Positions 1 through 8,531 of a DNA stretch of 64,000 nt are shown here, in pieces. This DNA comes from Manganibacter manganicus (GTDB taxonomy: Bacteria > Pseudomonadota > Alphaproteobacteria > Rhizobiales > Rhizobiaceae). The notes below the pieces were generated by a model. That model did not search any database. It saw nothing but the letters and a program-made list of their open reading frames with translations, and was not told the DNA's origin. Location of the stretch: positions 178,586-242,585 of the forward strand of contig NZ_MDET01000034.1 in assembly GCF_002075885.1 (NCBI RefSeq), given 5' to 3'. The stretch's first letter is position 1, and each line of letters begins with the position of its first letter. The translations under genes and the position numbers were made by a program.

Positions 1-164
1 CCGGCATTCGGAACATCGCAGACATGACCGACAATCTGCCAATGGTTGCGGAATGCATGCTCCTTCTCCAGTTCCAGAAGGGCATCGCTATGGTAGGCCC
101 AACGAGGAAGCCCTCGACGATCCCAATTGGCCGGGACTGAAATGTCGCGCGAATGCTTCGTCAT
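1..164 (-). CDS. Rieske aromatic-ring-hydroxylating oxygenase alpha subunit, N-terminal fragment
   Basis: This is the first 54 codons of a minus-strand gene that runs off the left edge. The ATG is at 164. The visible protein contains YHSDALLELEKEH followed by RNHWQIVGHV, the pattern that opens the alpha subunit of Rieske non-haem iron oxygenases just before the Rieske domain. Members hydroxylate aromatic rings or demethylate quaternary amines, using electrons from a reductase. The iron-ligand motifs lie outside the window, so the substrate class cannot be assigned. It is divergent from the molybdenum hydroxylase operon starting at 518, which suggests a shared oxidative catabolic locus. Confidence 0.8.
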   Translation of the reverse strand, partial: MTKHSRDISVPANWDRRGLPRWAYHSDALLELEKEHAFRNHWQIVGHVCDVPNA

Positions 165-517
165 GGCGAGCCAACAGTTGTTGAACGTTCATTCATTATA
201 GAGCAATTATATATTTTAATGCAACGAGTTGAGGGGTAGAATCTAGACAAATGTTGATTCTCAACACAATCTCTGACCAAGATTTGGAGTCGTACTGGTG
301 CAAGGCACAGGGTTGGTTCGTATGGCACAAAGCCCGCCCGTCCTTCTGACGGGACGATGGCTTTTCGATACTCGGTCCCACGGGTCGCTCGATCAAAGTT
401 GCGTTGCCCATCCGATTTCTGGCGCAGCGTTGCGACCGGGGAGGACAGAACCGGATGGCCATTCCGAAACGAAGCTTTATAAGAGGAGCGTAGGATTGTG
501 ATGATCAAGGGGAGACG
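165..517. other. Divergent intergenic region
   Basis: This gap separates the minus-strand Rieske gene from the plus-strand molybdenum hydroxylase operon. The left third is AT-rich and carries the minus-strand promoter described separately. The right part contains a small hairpin (CCCGTC at 337-342 pairing with GACGGG at 348-353) and a GGGGAGA ribosome-binding site just before the ATG at 518. No convincing protein was found; the short frames here resemble no family known to me. Confidence 0.5.
182..224 (-). promoter_or_regulatory. Probable promoter and operator for the Rieske oxygenase gene
   Basis: Read on the minus strand, TTGCAT (219-224) and TATAAT (195-200) are separated by 18 bases, close to a sigma-70 promoter. 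A perfect 10-bp palindrome, TGAACGTTCA (182-191), lies immediately downstream of the -10, near the expected transcription start, where a repressor would block. The start codon at 164 follows 18 bases later. The local AT-richness contrasts with the GC-rich genes around it. The cognate regulator is not in the window. Confidence 0.55.
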
Positions 518-1378
518 ATGCGCTACATACGTCCACAATCAATAGAAGACGCCGTCGGTCTGTTGGCCGAACCGGACGGAACAGCCGCTATCCTCGCTGG
601 AGGCAGCGACCTTCTGGTCAGGATGAAAGGCGGCTTTATTGAACCCGACCTCATCATCGACATAAAAGCAATCCACGGATTGGGCGAGATCAGGGAAACA
701 GCGGAAGGCTTCAGCATCGGCTCGGCGGTCCCTTGCGCGGTGCTGGGGGAGAACGCAGCCCTGAAAAAAGCGTGGCCGGGCGTCGTCGAAGCGGCCAGGC
801 TGATCGGCTCGAAACAGGTGCAGGGGCGCTGCACAATCGTCGGCAATCTCTGCAACGCCTCGCCGGCGGCTGACAGCGTGCCGGCGATGGTGGCGGCGGG
901 TGCCAAAGCGGTGGTCGTGGGACCATCCGGGCGGCGCACCGTTCCCGTCGAGGCGGTGCCAGCCGGCCCCGGCAAGACATCGCTCGCCAAGGGCGAAATC
1001 ATCGAGGCGATCCTGCTCGACAAGCGCCCGCCGCATGCGGGTGACGCCTATCTGCGCTTCATTCCGCGCACCGAAATGGACATCGCGGTGGTCAGCGCCG
1101 GTGTGAACCTGACGCTCGACGAAAAGGGCACCGTCAAGACGGCTCGCGTAGCGCTGGGCGCGGCCGCTCCCACGGTACTGCTGGTGGAAGAGGCAGCCGA
1201 GGTCCTTGTCGGCTCGAAGCTCGACGAGGCTGCGCTGGAGCGGCTCGCCAAGGTCTGCTCGGGTGCTTGCCGTCCGATAGACGACAAGCGGGGCACCGTC
1301 GAATTCAGAAGGAAAGTCGCGGGCGTGCTGGCCAGACGGGCCGCCACGACCGCCTATAAGCGTGCAGGAGGCAAATGA
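518..1378 (+). CDS. Molybdenum hydroxylase FAD-binding (medium, CoxM/XdhB-like) subunit
   Basis: This 286-residue protein is the flavin subunit of a xanthine-dehydrogenase-family enzyme, passing electrons from the [2Fe-2S] clusters to the final acceptor. ILAGGSDLL (about residues 25-33) and TIVGNLCNASPAAD (about residues 107-120) are the two FAD-binding motifs of the PCMH-type domain, followed by the CO-dehydrogenase-flavoprotein C-terminal domain. Length is normal for the family (280-290). The start has a strong GGGGAGA Shine-Dalgarno. The gene overlaps the next one by four bases (ATGA), so the medium-small-large order forms one tightly coupled transcript. The acceptor is not visible from sequence. 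Confidence 0.93.
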   Translation: MRYIRPQSIEDAVGLLAEPDGTAAILAGGSDLLVRMKGGFIEPDLIIDIKAIHGLGEIRETAEGFSIGSAVPCAVLGENAALKKAWPGVVEAARLIGSKQVQGRCTIVGNLCNASPAADSVPAMVAAGAKAVVVGPSGRRTVPVEAVPAGPGKTSLAKGEIIEAILLDKRPPHAGDAYLRFIPRTEMDIAVVSAGVNLTLDEKGTVKTARVALGAAAPTVLLVEEAAEVLVGSKLDEAALERLAKVCSGACRPIDDKRGTVEFRRKVAGVLARRAATTAYKRAGGK

Positions 1379-1854
1379 TGGCCGGCGTAGCTGTTTCAAC
1401 CACAATCAATGGCGATAATGTCGAGTATCTTTGCCAGCCCGACGAGACGCTGCTCGATGTCTTGCGTGATCGGCTGGGGTTGACGGGAGCCAAGGAGGGC
1501 TGTGGCACCGGTGACTGCGGCGCCTGTAGCGTCATCCTTGACGACCGGCTGGTATGCTCGTGCCTGGTGCTGGGCGCGGAGGCTGAAGGTCGGAACGTCG
1601 AAACCATCGAGGGAATGGCGCATGGCGACAAGCTGCATCCGCTCCAGCAGAAATTCCTCGAACACGCAGCACTTCAATGCGGCATCTGCACGCCGGGCTT
1701 TCTGATGGCGGCGAAGGACCTTTTGGCGAAGAACCCCGACCCAACCGAGGAGGAAATTCGCTTCGGCCTTGCCGGGAATCTCTGTCGCTGCACCGGCTAT
1801 GACAAGATCGTGCGTGCCGTTCAGGACGCCGTCAGCGAGATGAAGGCAGCATGA
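1375..1854 (+). CDS. Molybdenum hydroxylase [2Fe-2S] (small, CoxS-like) subunit
   Basis: This 159-residue iron-sulphur subunit has the plant-ferredoxin cluster motif GCGTGDCGACSV, with a further Cys in LVCSC, and the second, all-helical cluster motif CGICTPGF...GNLCRCTGY. These eight cysteines ligate the two [2Fe-2S] centres that relay electrons from the molybdenum site to FAD. There are two adjacent ATG codons (1375 and 1378); the first overlaps the stop of the FAD subunit. It ends in a four-base overlap with the large-subunit gene. The length fits the free-standing small subunit. Confidence 0.95.
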   Translation: MMAGVAVSTTINGDNVEYLCQPDETLLDVLRDRLGLTGAKEGCGTGDCGACSVILDDRLVCSCLVLGAEAEGRNVETIEGMAHGDKLHPLQQKFLEHAALQCGICTPGFLMAAKDLLAKNPDPTEEEIRFGLAGNLCRCTGYDKIVRAVQDAVSEMKAA

Positions 1855-4121
1855 CCATGAATTTTGATCCCCGCTACTCCGCTCGCAGCTTCAATTCCGT
1901 CGGCACGCGTCCAATACGGCCCGACGGCGTCGACAAGGTGACGGGCCGCGCCCGCTACGGTGCGGATTTCAACATGGCCGGCCAACTGGTCGGACGTATT
2001 CTCAGAAGCCCGCACGCCCACGCCAGGATCAGGAAGATCGACACGTCGAAGGCGCAGATGCTCGCCGGCGTTAAGGCGGTGATCACTGCGGCTGACCTGC
2101 CGGACCTCACCGACGGCGACGCCGCCATGTATGACATTCTCGATAACTGCATGGCGCGCAAGAAGGCACTCTATGACGGCCATGCAGTGGCTGCGGTGGC
2201 CGCGGTCGATGCCCGCACGGCTAGGCAGGCACTGAAGCTGATCGAGGTCGATTACGAGGTGCTGCCACATGTAACTGACGTCGACGAAGCGATGAAGCAC
2301 TCTGCGCCTGTTCTCAATGACAGCATATTTACCGAGGGTGTCGAACCAAGACCTGCCAAGCCGTCCAATATCAGCAAGCGCAGCCAATTCGGCCATGGCG
2401 ACACCGAGGAAGGCTTCAGGCACGCCGACAAAATCGTCGAACGCTCCTTCAGGACCGAGCAGACCCATCAGGGCTATATCGAGCCGCATGCCTGCGTGGC
2501 GAGCGTCAGCTCGGATGGAACCGCAGACCTTTGGGTCTGCACGCAAGGGCATTTCGTTTACCGCCAGCATTGCGCCCAACTGCTTGGCATGGAAGCCTCG
2601 AAGCTGCGCGTTACCTCTTCCGAGATCGGCGGCGGCTTCGGCGGCAAGACCCATGTCTGGGCCGAACCGGTCGCACTGGCGCTGTCGCGCAAGGCAGGCC
2701 GTCCGGTGAAACTCGTCATGACGCGCGACGAGGTATTTCGCGCTTCCGGCCCGACGAGCGCCACCTCGATCGACGTCAGGATCGGCGCCCGGAAAGATGG
2801 CACCATTACCGCGGCCGAAGCAACGTTGCGCTATTCCTGCGGTCCTTTCGCCGGCACGTGGGCCGAGGTCGGCGCCATGACCGCCTTTGCCTGTTACAGG
2901 CTCGAGAATGTCAAGACGATCGGCCATGAGGTGCTCGTCAACAGGCCGAAGACCGCGGCCTATCGCGCACCGTCAGCGCCGATGGCGGCCTTCGCCGTGG
3001 AAAGCGTGATCGACGAACTGGCCAAGGAGATTGGCATGGATCCAGTCGATTTCCGCATCAGGAATGCCGCTCAGGAAGGCACGAGGTCGTCCTACGGGCC
3101 TGTCTACGGCCCGATCGGCATCGGCCCGACGCTTGAGGCGGTGAAAAACCATCCGCACATGAAGGCGCCGCTGAGCAGGAATCAGGGCCGCGGCATGGCT
3201 TGCGGCTTCTGGTTCAACTTCGGTGGCCAGACCTGCACCGATCTCAACATCGGTGCGGACGGCTCGGTCTCGCTTGCCGTCGGCACCATAGACGTGGGCG
3301 GCTCTCGCGCCTCTCTGTCGCTGATCGCGGCGGAGGAACTCGGCATCGCCTATGAGCAGGTGAAGGCGGTAGTCGCCGACACATCCAGTCTCGGCTACAA
3401 CGACATGACCGACGGCAGCCGCGGCACCTTCTCTACCTCCATGGCCACCATCTCGGCGGCGCGTAACGCCATCAAGACACTGCGTGAGCGCGCCGCGCAG
3501 ATGTGGGACATTTCCGCCGACGATGTTGCCTGGGAAAAGGGCCACGCAGTCGCCAAGGGCGGAAAACACGGCAATCTCGGCAAGTTGTCGCTCAAGGAGA
3601 TCGCGGCCGCGTCCGGCACGACGGGTGGGCCGATCGCCGGCCACAGCGAGCTTGTTGCTGACGGCGCGGGCGTCTCCTTCGCCACCCATATCTGCGACAT
3701 CGAGGTCGATCCCGAAACCGGGGCGACGCGGGTACTGCGCTATACGGTGGTGCAGGATGCCGGCAAGGCAGTGCACCCGACCTATGTCGAGGGACAGTAT
3801 CAGGGAGGTGCGGCGCAGGGCATCGGCTGGGCGCTGAATGAGGAATATATATACGGCAAGGATGGGCGTTTGCAGAACCCCGGCTTCCTCGACTACCGCA
3901 TCCCCGTCTGCTCCGACCTGCCGATGATCGACACGCAGATCCTCGAGATCCCCAATCCGAACCATCCTTACGGCGTGCGCGGCGTCGGCGAGACGTCGAT
4001 CGTGCCCCCGCTGGCGGCGATCGCCAATGCGCTGTCGAACGCGGCGGGCGTGCGTATGACGCATATCCCGATGTCGCCGCCGCGCGTACTGGCGGCAATC
4101 GAGGCGAAACAGGCAGGCTGA
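1851..4121 (+). CDS. Molybdenum hydroxylase molybdopterin-binding (large, CoxL/XdhA-like) subunit
   Basis: This 756-residue catalytic subunit binds the Mo-molybdopterin cofactor and hydroxylates its substrate with water-derived oxygen. It shows EIGGGFGGKTH (about residues 260-270), the substrate-loop motif AAYRAPSAP, and near the C-terminus GVRGVGETSIVPP, which holds the conserved glutamate base. The AYRCSFR signature of aerobic CO dehydrogenase is absent and is replaced by the AYRAP form, so this is not a true CoxL. A heterocycle, purine or aldehyde substrate is more likely. It follows the small subunit with an ATGA overlap and overlaps the next gene by one base. Confidence 0.93.
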   Translation: MTMNFDPRYSARSFNSVGTRPIRPDGVDKVTGRARYGADFNMAGQLVGRILRSPHAHARIRKIDTSKAQMLAGVKAVITAADLPDLTDGDAAMYDILDNCMARKKALYDGHAVAAVAAVDARTARQALKLIEVDYEVLPHVTDVDEAMKHSAPVLNDSIFTEGVEPRPAKPSNISKRSQFGHGDTEEGFRHADKIVERSFRTEQTHQGYIEPHACVASVSSDGTADLWVCTQGHFVYRQHCAQLLGMEASKLRVTSSEIGGGFGGKTHVWAEPVALALSRKAGRPVKLVMTRDEVFRASGPTSATSIDVRIGARKDGTITAAEATLRYSCGPFAGTWAEVGAMTAFACYRLENVKTIGHEVLVNRPKTAAYRAPSAPMAAFAVESVIDELAKEIGMDPVDFRIRNAAQEGTRSSYGPVYGPIGIGPTLEAVKNHPHMKAPLSRNQGRGMACGFWFNFGGQTCTDLNIGADGSVSLAVGTIDVGGSRASLSLIAAEELGIAYEQVKAVVADTSSLGYNDMTDGSRGTFSTSMATISAARNAIKTLRERAAQMWDISADDVAWEKGHAVAKGGKHGNLGKLSLKEIAAASGTTGGPIAGHSELVADGAGVSFATHICDIEVDPETGATRVLRYTVVQDAGKAVHPTYVEGQYQGGAAQGIGWALNEEYIYGKDGRLQNPGFLDYRIPVCSDLPMIDTQILEIPNPNHPYGVRGVGETSIVPPLAAIANALSNAAGVRMTHIPMSPPRVLAAIEAKQAG

Positions 4122-4366
4122 TGGTGGAAGTGACGCTTTGGGGCGCGCTTGGCGCCGCCGCCGGAGGGAAGAGCAAGATCGACGTCGAGGCGAAAGATAT
4201 AAGGGAACTGTTCAGGAAACTGGCTGAACAGTATCCCGGCCTCGAGCCACACATCGAACGGGGCATCGCGGTCGCCATCGACGGCGTGATCTATCGCGAC
4301 ACCTGGTCGAAAGAATTGCCGCAAGGTAGTGAAATCTTTCTGCTGCCGCGTCTTGTTGGAGGATAA
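4121..4366 (+). CDS. MoaD/ThiS-family sulfur-carrier-like small protein
   Basis: This 81-residue protein has the length and pattern of the beta-grasp MoaD/ThiS family: an N-terminal strand (VEVTLWGAL), the IRELFRKLAEQYPGLE helix, IAVAIDGVIYRD, and the IFLLPRLVGG ending with the C-terminal Gly-Gly needed for adenylation and thiocarboxylation. MoaD supplies the dithiolene sulfurs of molybdopterin. Its start codon overlaps the large-subunit stop (TGATG). Linkage to a Mo hydroxylase suggests a dedicated sulfur carrier for cofactor supply to this enzyme, which is inference. Being last in the operon, it may instead be a ubiquitin-like modifier of unknown target. Confidence 0.8.
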   Translation: MVEVTLWGALGAAAGGKSKIDVEAKDIRELFRKLAEQYPGLEPHIERGIAVAIDGVIYRDTWSKELPQGSEIFLLPRLVGG

Positions 4367-4975
4367 ATACGAAATCGTCTTACTGCCACGATGAGATGCT
4401 AAGATTCTCCTGTTACGTGGGCTCTGACGAACAGCTTGGCTTCACCGACAGTGATAGCAATTCAGCGGTGAGCAGCCTTTCTTGAGCGCTTCTCAAGGCT
4501 TCGTGCGCGCCCGATTCAAGCCAAAGACGAGCTATTCGGACAAAACGACTCTCCAGTTTCGAGCACCGATTGAGTCAGTCCGGCAGATCGAATTTCCGGT
4601 CATGCTCGAAATAACGATGTCATCCCTTTCGAACCACACCTTGCGGTAATACGCCTCGGTAGGCGCTCGAAGATAAGCGGCAATGCCTTTAACAGGCTCG
4701 CCAGTTCCTCCTGTCATGGCTCGAGAGCAGGTTCCCGCCAGAAATCCTGATTGTTGTTGCCGACGCCCAGCTTGCCGCTTCCGGGTCGATGTCACACGGC
4801 TGAGCGCGCCGTCTTGTTATGCGTCCGCATCTGGGAAACATCGCGCCGATCGATCAGGTGATCTCTTGTAAATAATAAAATACATGTGTATCGAGGTTGG
4901 GAAGGCATCAATATAATCGTGCCTGCGATTTCACAGCACTTATTCCAAATTGCAGTGAGCCCAAGGAGGACCCCT
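4367..4975. other. Intergenic region with unidentified degenerate coding traces and an upstream regulatory segment
   Basis: About 600 bases separate the Mo-hydroxylase operon from the first sugar importer. A minus-strand frame (4532-4795, 87 codons) contains a protein-like stretch, GIAAYLRAPTEAYYRKVWFE, and a different minus frame just downstream (about 4414-4530) reads RLWLESGAHEALRSAQERLL, as if one frameshifted gene remnant lay here. I do not recognise the family. The right end is AT-rich, with an inverted repeat ATACA-TG-TGTAT (4880-4891) and a -10-like TATAAT (4912-4917), plausible control elements for the binding-protein gene at 4976. No good -35 was found. Confidence 0.4.
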
Positions 4976-5923
4976 ATGAAGACATTGTTCAAGCTGGCAT
5001 TGGCCGGGCTTTTTCTGGCATCGACCGCCGCTTTCGCTCAGGATGCCGGCCCCGGCACGGTCAAGAAAGACAGCTATCGCTTCGTCATTATTCCAAAGGT
5101 CGTCCATCCCTGGTTCGACAAGGTGAACAATGGTGCTTATGCGGCTGCCAAGGCCATTGAGGCGCAGACCGGTTCTACGGTCAAGATCGAGTACAGTGCG
5201 CCGCAGCAGGCCGATGTGGTTCAGCAGAACCAGATTCTGGAAACCTCGATCGCCACGCATCCCGACGGCATCGCCATTGACCTGCTTGACCCCAGCGGCA
5301 ATCGCGCTCCGTTGGAAGAAGCCGTTGCGCAGGGCATTCCGGTTACCATCTTCGACTCGGTCCCGCCCGAGGGCATGGATCTTACCAGCATCGGTAACGA
5401 TTTCTGCGAGCAGGCGTCCATAGCGGCACGGCGCCTTGTCGAACTGCTTGGCGAAGAAGGTGGCGAGGTTGCCATCATGATGGGCGTGCCGACTGCACCC
5501 AACCATGCCATCCGCGCGGAGTGCCACAAGAAGGTCTTTGCCGAACATCCGCAGATCAAGGTTGTTGCGACGGGCATCGATAATGACGACATCGAGACCG
5601 CGCAAAAGCAGGCCGCTGCTATCATGCAGGCCAATCCGAATCTGAAAGGCTGGGTTGCCTGTGACGCGGCTGGCCCGATCGGCATCGGCCAGGCCATCAA
5701 GGAAGCGGACAAGGTCGGCAAGGTTCAACTCGTCGGGCTGGATGATTTGTCGCAGATGATCCAGTTGATCAAGGACGGCGTCGCCGACAGTTCCTCGTCA
5801 ACCAAGCCTGAGATGCAGGGTTACTGGTCGGTGATGACCATGTGGCAGAAGGCGACGGGTGCCGAGACGCCGAAATACATCGATACCGGCATCTCCTTCC
5901 TGACCAAGGACAATGTGAAGTAA
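4976..5923 (+). CDS. CUT2-type sugar ABC transporter periplasmic binding protein
   Basis: This 315-residue protein is a ribose-family (Peripla_BP_4) binding protein that captures a sugar or polyol in the periplasm. The signal peptide is MKTLFKLALAGLFLASTAAFA, cut before QDAGP. HPWFDKVNNGAYAAAKAIEA is the typical first helix, and AVAQGIPVTIFD and GWVACDAAGPIGIGQAI are hinge and ligand regions of the fold. The ATG at 4976 follows AAGGAGGA; an upstream in-frame start at 4886 is unlikely. A strong hairpin follows the gene and precedes the ATPase. The downstream EryC-like, DhaKL and SIS enzymes suggest a tetrose or tetritol-like ligand, which is inference. Confidence 0.9.
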   Translation: MKTLFKLALAGLFLASTAAFAQDAGPGTVKKDSYRFVIIPKVVHPWFDKVNNGAYAAAKAIEAQTGSTVKIEYSAPQQADVVQQNQILETSIATHPDGIAIDLLDPSGNRAPLEEAVAQGIPVTIFDSVPPEGMDLTSIGNDFCEQASIAARRLVELLGEEGGEVAIMMGVPTAPNHAIRAECHKKVFAEHPQIKVVATGIDNDDIETAQKQAAAIMQANPNLKGWVACDAAGPIGIGQAIKEADKVGKVQLVGLDDLSQMIQLIKDGVADSSSSTKPEMQGYWSVMTMWQKATGAETPKYIDTGISFLTKDNVK

Positions 5924-5933
5924 CGCCCGTTTC

Positions 5934-5960
5934 AGGGCCGCGGCTCGGGCTCGCGGCCCT
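5934..5960 (+). terminator. Hairpin after binding-protein gene (attenuator/mRNA 3'-end stabiliser)
   Basis: AGGGCCGC (5934-5941) pairs perfectly with GCGGCCCT (5953-5960) around an 11-base loop, followed by CTTTCTTCC rather than a clean T-run. It lies between the stop of the binding protein and the ATPase start, so it probably limits read-through and protects the upstream mRNA, giving more binding protein than membrane components. Confidence 0.65.
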
Positions 5961-6043
5961 CTTTCTTCCGGTTATCGGAAGACCGACGGAAACTGCCGGC
6001 TCATATGAAGGCCGACAGCTCACTATCAGGAACAGATTGTCAT

Positions 6044-7552
6044 ATGGCCTTTCTCGAAACGCATGGCTTGGGCCGCGACTTTCCCGGCGTAAGTGCGTTG
6101 AACGATGTCGATCTTTCAATCGAACTCGGCCGCGTTCATGTTCTCGCTGGAGAAAACGGCGCCGGCAAATCCACTCTGGTCAAGCTTCTGACGGGCACTG
6201 ACAGACCTTCGCGCGGCAGCATCAGCATTGATGGAAAAGACCCCGCCGAAGACCCGAGCCTGTTTCGCAATATTGCGTATGTACCGCAGGAACTTACCCT
6301 GTTTCCGCACCTGTCGGTGGCGGAAAACCTGTTTCTTCCCTATGACCGCACGGGGCATGGCCGCAACATTGTCAATCGTCGGCGTCTCGAAAGCGAAGCG
6401 GCGACGGTTCTCGCGCGGTTCGGCATAACCGCGTCGCCCGCCGCCTTCGTGCGCACGATCTCGGTTCCCGATCAGCAATTGTTGCAGATCGCACGGGCCT
6501 CCACGAACAAGAACATGAAAGTGCTTATCCTCGATGAGCCCACCTCGTCACTGACGAGTACCGAAGTCGATCGCGTGTTTCAGGTCATTTCGGGGTTTCG
6601 TGATAGCGAACATGCGATCATCTTCATATCGCACAAGATGGATGAAGTGTTTTCCATCGGAGATGACTGCACCGTTCTGCGGAATGGCGAGAAGGTGGAG
6701 GCCGGGCATCTGGCTGATACTGATGTCAATGGGCTCATCCGGGCAATGTCGGGGGAAACGATCCACCTTGGCGATACCTTCCGTCCCGAGGTTGTACCGC
6801 CGGGCGACGGGGACGCGATCTTGACGGTGCGCGGACTGAGCGGTCCGCATTTCGAGAATGTCGATTTTGACCTCAAACGCGGCGAAATACTCGGCTTCGC
6901 CGGGTTGGTGGGGGCCGGCCGCTCCGAGGTGATGCAGACCATATTCGGCTACATAAAGGCGACAGCCGGCGCGGTCGAAATGGAGGGTAAGCCCTGGACG
7001 CTCGGCGATACGGCCGCTTCGATCCGCAACGGCATGATTTATCTGTCCGAGGAGCGCAAGCAACACGGCATACTGCCGCTGATGTCGGTGCGCGACAATA
7101 TCGGCATCTCGCTTTACGACCAGACCGCGTCGGTGTTCGGCATTTCCGCGCGCAAGGAACGCGCCTGCGTCGCCGATATCATCAAGGCCTACGACATCAA
7201 AACGTCGAGCATGGGCAAGCAAATCATGTTCCTGTCCGGCGGCAACCAGCAGAAGGCTCTTATTGGCCGCGCCATGGCCCAGCAGCCGCGCGTCCTCATC
7301 TTCGACGAGCCGACAAAGGGCATCGATGTGCGTACCAAGGCGGAGATCTATCGCATCATGAAGGGTTTGGCCGAGCAGGGCGTCGGGATCATCCTGGTTT
7401 CCTCCGAGATGGAGGAGTTGCGCAAATGCGCGACACGTATCGTCACAATGCACTCGGGCAAGGTGACAGGAAGTTTCGATGCCGCCGGCACGAGCAACGA
7501 AACGCTTGTCGGCGCAATATTCGGTAAGGAGAACACGCCCGATGCGGCCTAA
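6044..7552 (+). CDS. CUT2-type sugar ABC transporter ATP-binding protein (two NBDs)
   Basis: This 502-residue RbsA/MglA-type protein carries two fused nucleotide-binding domains that power the importer encoded with it. The first domain has Walker A GENGAGKST near residue 36 and Walker B LILDEPTSSL, but a degenerate signature (SVPDQQLLQIARA). The second has the intact signature LSGGNQQKALIGRA and Walker B LIFDEPTKGID but an atypical Walker A (GLVGAGRSEVMQ), which is usual for this family. The ATG at 6044 is preferred over one at 6005 because family homology begins there. The gene overlaps the permease by 11 bases. Confidence 0.92.
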   Translation: MAFLETHGLGRDFPGVSALNDVDLSIELGRVHVLAGENGAGKSTLVKLLTGTDRPSRGSISIDGKDPAEDPSLFRNIAYVPQELTLFPHLSVAENLFLPYDRTGHGRNIVNRRRLESEAATVLARFGITASPAAFVRTISVPDQQLLQIARASTNKNMKVLILDEPTSSLTSTEVDRVFQVISGFRDSEHAIIFISHKMDEVFSIGDDCTVLRNGEKVEAGHLADTDVNGLIRAMSGETIHLGDTFRPEVVPPGDGDAILTVRGLSGPHFENVDFDLKRGEILGFAGLVGAGRSEVMQTIFGYIKATAGAVEMEGKPWTLGDTAASIRNGMIYLSEERKQHGILPLMSVRDNIGISLYDQTASVFGISARKERACVADIIKAYDIKTSSMGKQIMFLSGGNQQKALIGRAMAQQPRVLIFDEPTKGIDVRTKAEIYRIMKGLAEQGVGIILVSSEMEELRKCATRIVTMHSGKVTGSFDAAGTSNETLVGAIFGKENTPDAA

Positions 7553-8507
7553 TCCCCTCAAGGCGCTGGTCGTCAATCCATTGGCTGGCGTTTTCATCGC
7601 GCTGGTCGCGATCTTCGTCATATCGGCGCTGTTGTCGCCCTATTTCATGACCGGCTACAACCTGTCCGTCGTGACTCGAACGCTGGCCTTCGTCGGCCTT
7701 GTGACGATCGGCCAGGCATCGTTGATGATCCTGGGGGAGATCGATCTGTCGCTCGGTGTCATCGGCGGCTTGTGTGGCGTTGCCGCCGGCATGCTGATGG
7801 TCAATTTAGGCCTGTCGCCCTGGATCGCATTGCCGCTTGCATTGCTTCTGGGGGCGGCTTGCGGCCTGCTCAACGGTGTGCTGGTGTCGCTTCTTCGCCT
7901 GCATTCGCTTGTGCTTACCATCGGCACAGCCGGCATATTCGGCGGCGCCAACCTGGTGCTGACGCGCGGTGTTGCCATCACCAATATCCCGAAGGAAATT
8001 CAGGTTTTCGGTCGTGGTGATTTGTTCGGAATTCCAATGCCGTTCGTCATCATGATCGTGGTGCTGGCAATTGTGTCGTTCATCGCCGCCAAGACTCCGT
8101 TCGGGCGTTACCTCTATGCCATCGGGAACAATCCGGCCGCCGCTCGCATGCTCGGCATCAAGGTCGACCGCATCAGGATACTGGTTTTCGTTTTCGCCGG
8201 CGTCATGGCTGCCCTGGCTGGCCTGCTGATGGTCGCCCGGCTGGGAACGGCCCAGCCGTCGATCGGCGAGACCTGGGTGCTTGCACCGATCGCAGCCGCC
8301 GTCATCGGTGGTGTGACCACGACCGGCGGGGTTGGCACGCCGCTAGGCGCGACCTTCGGTGCGGCCATCATCGGGATTATCGAAAACATCATCGTTCTGT
8401 TTGGCGTCTCGCCTTACTGGCAGGGCATCGTCAGCGGTGTCATCGTCGTCCTGGCGATCTCTTTCGACGCTGTGTCGCGCCGTTACCTGCGTTCCGATGC
8501 AGCCTAA
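7542..8507 (+). CDS. CUT2-type sugar ABC transporter permease
   Basis: This 321-residue inner-membrane permease of the RbsC family has about nine or ten hydrophobic segments. The characteristic GEIDLSLGVIGGLCGV segment and the late GGVTTTGGVGTPLGATFGA loop are present. Start ATG 7542 has AAGGAGA upstream, inside the 3' end of the ATPase gene. A longer frame beginning at 7479 lacks such a site. With the binding protein and ATPase it completes one importer, with a single permease gene probably forming a homodimer. Confidence 0.92.
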   Translation: MRPNPLKALVVNPLAGVFIALVAIFVISALLSPYFMTGYNLSVVTRTLAFVGLVTIGQASLMILGEIDLSLGVIGGLCGVAAGMLMVNLGLSPWIALPLALLLGAACGLLNGVLVSLLRLHSLVLTIGTAGIFGGANLVLTRGVAITNIPKEIQVFGRGDLFGIPMPFVIMIVVLAIVSFIAAKTPFGRYLYAIGNNPAAARMLGIKVDRIRILVFVFAGVMAALAGLLMVARLGTAQPSIGETWVLAPIAAAVIGGVTTTGGVGTPLGATFGAAIIGIIENIIVLFGVSPYWQGIVSGVIVVLAISFDAVSRRYLRSDAA

Positions 8508-8531
8508 CCAGCGAATGTACGGGAGGAGAAC

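Noticed and set aside
1821..2927. Long minus-strand frame of 368 codons opposite the molybdopterin subunit
   Set aside because: It is antisense to a well-supported gene, has no family motifs and results from high GC at third positions.
1851..4121. Aerobic CO dehydrogenase large subunit
   Set aside because: The active-site AYRCSFR loop is absent; AYRAP is present instead, so CO oxidation is not supported.
4532..4795. Independent 87-residue minus-strand gene
   Set aside because: There is no ribosome-binding site or known family, and the protein-like signal shifts frame downstream, so it is noted only as a possible remnant.
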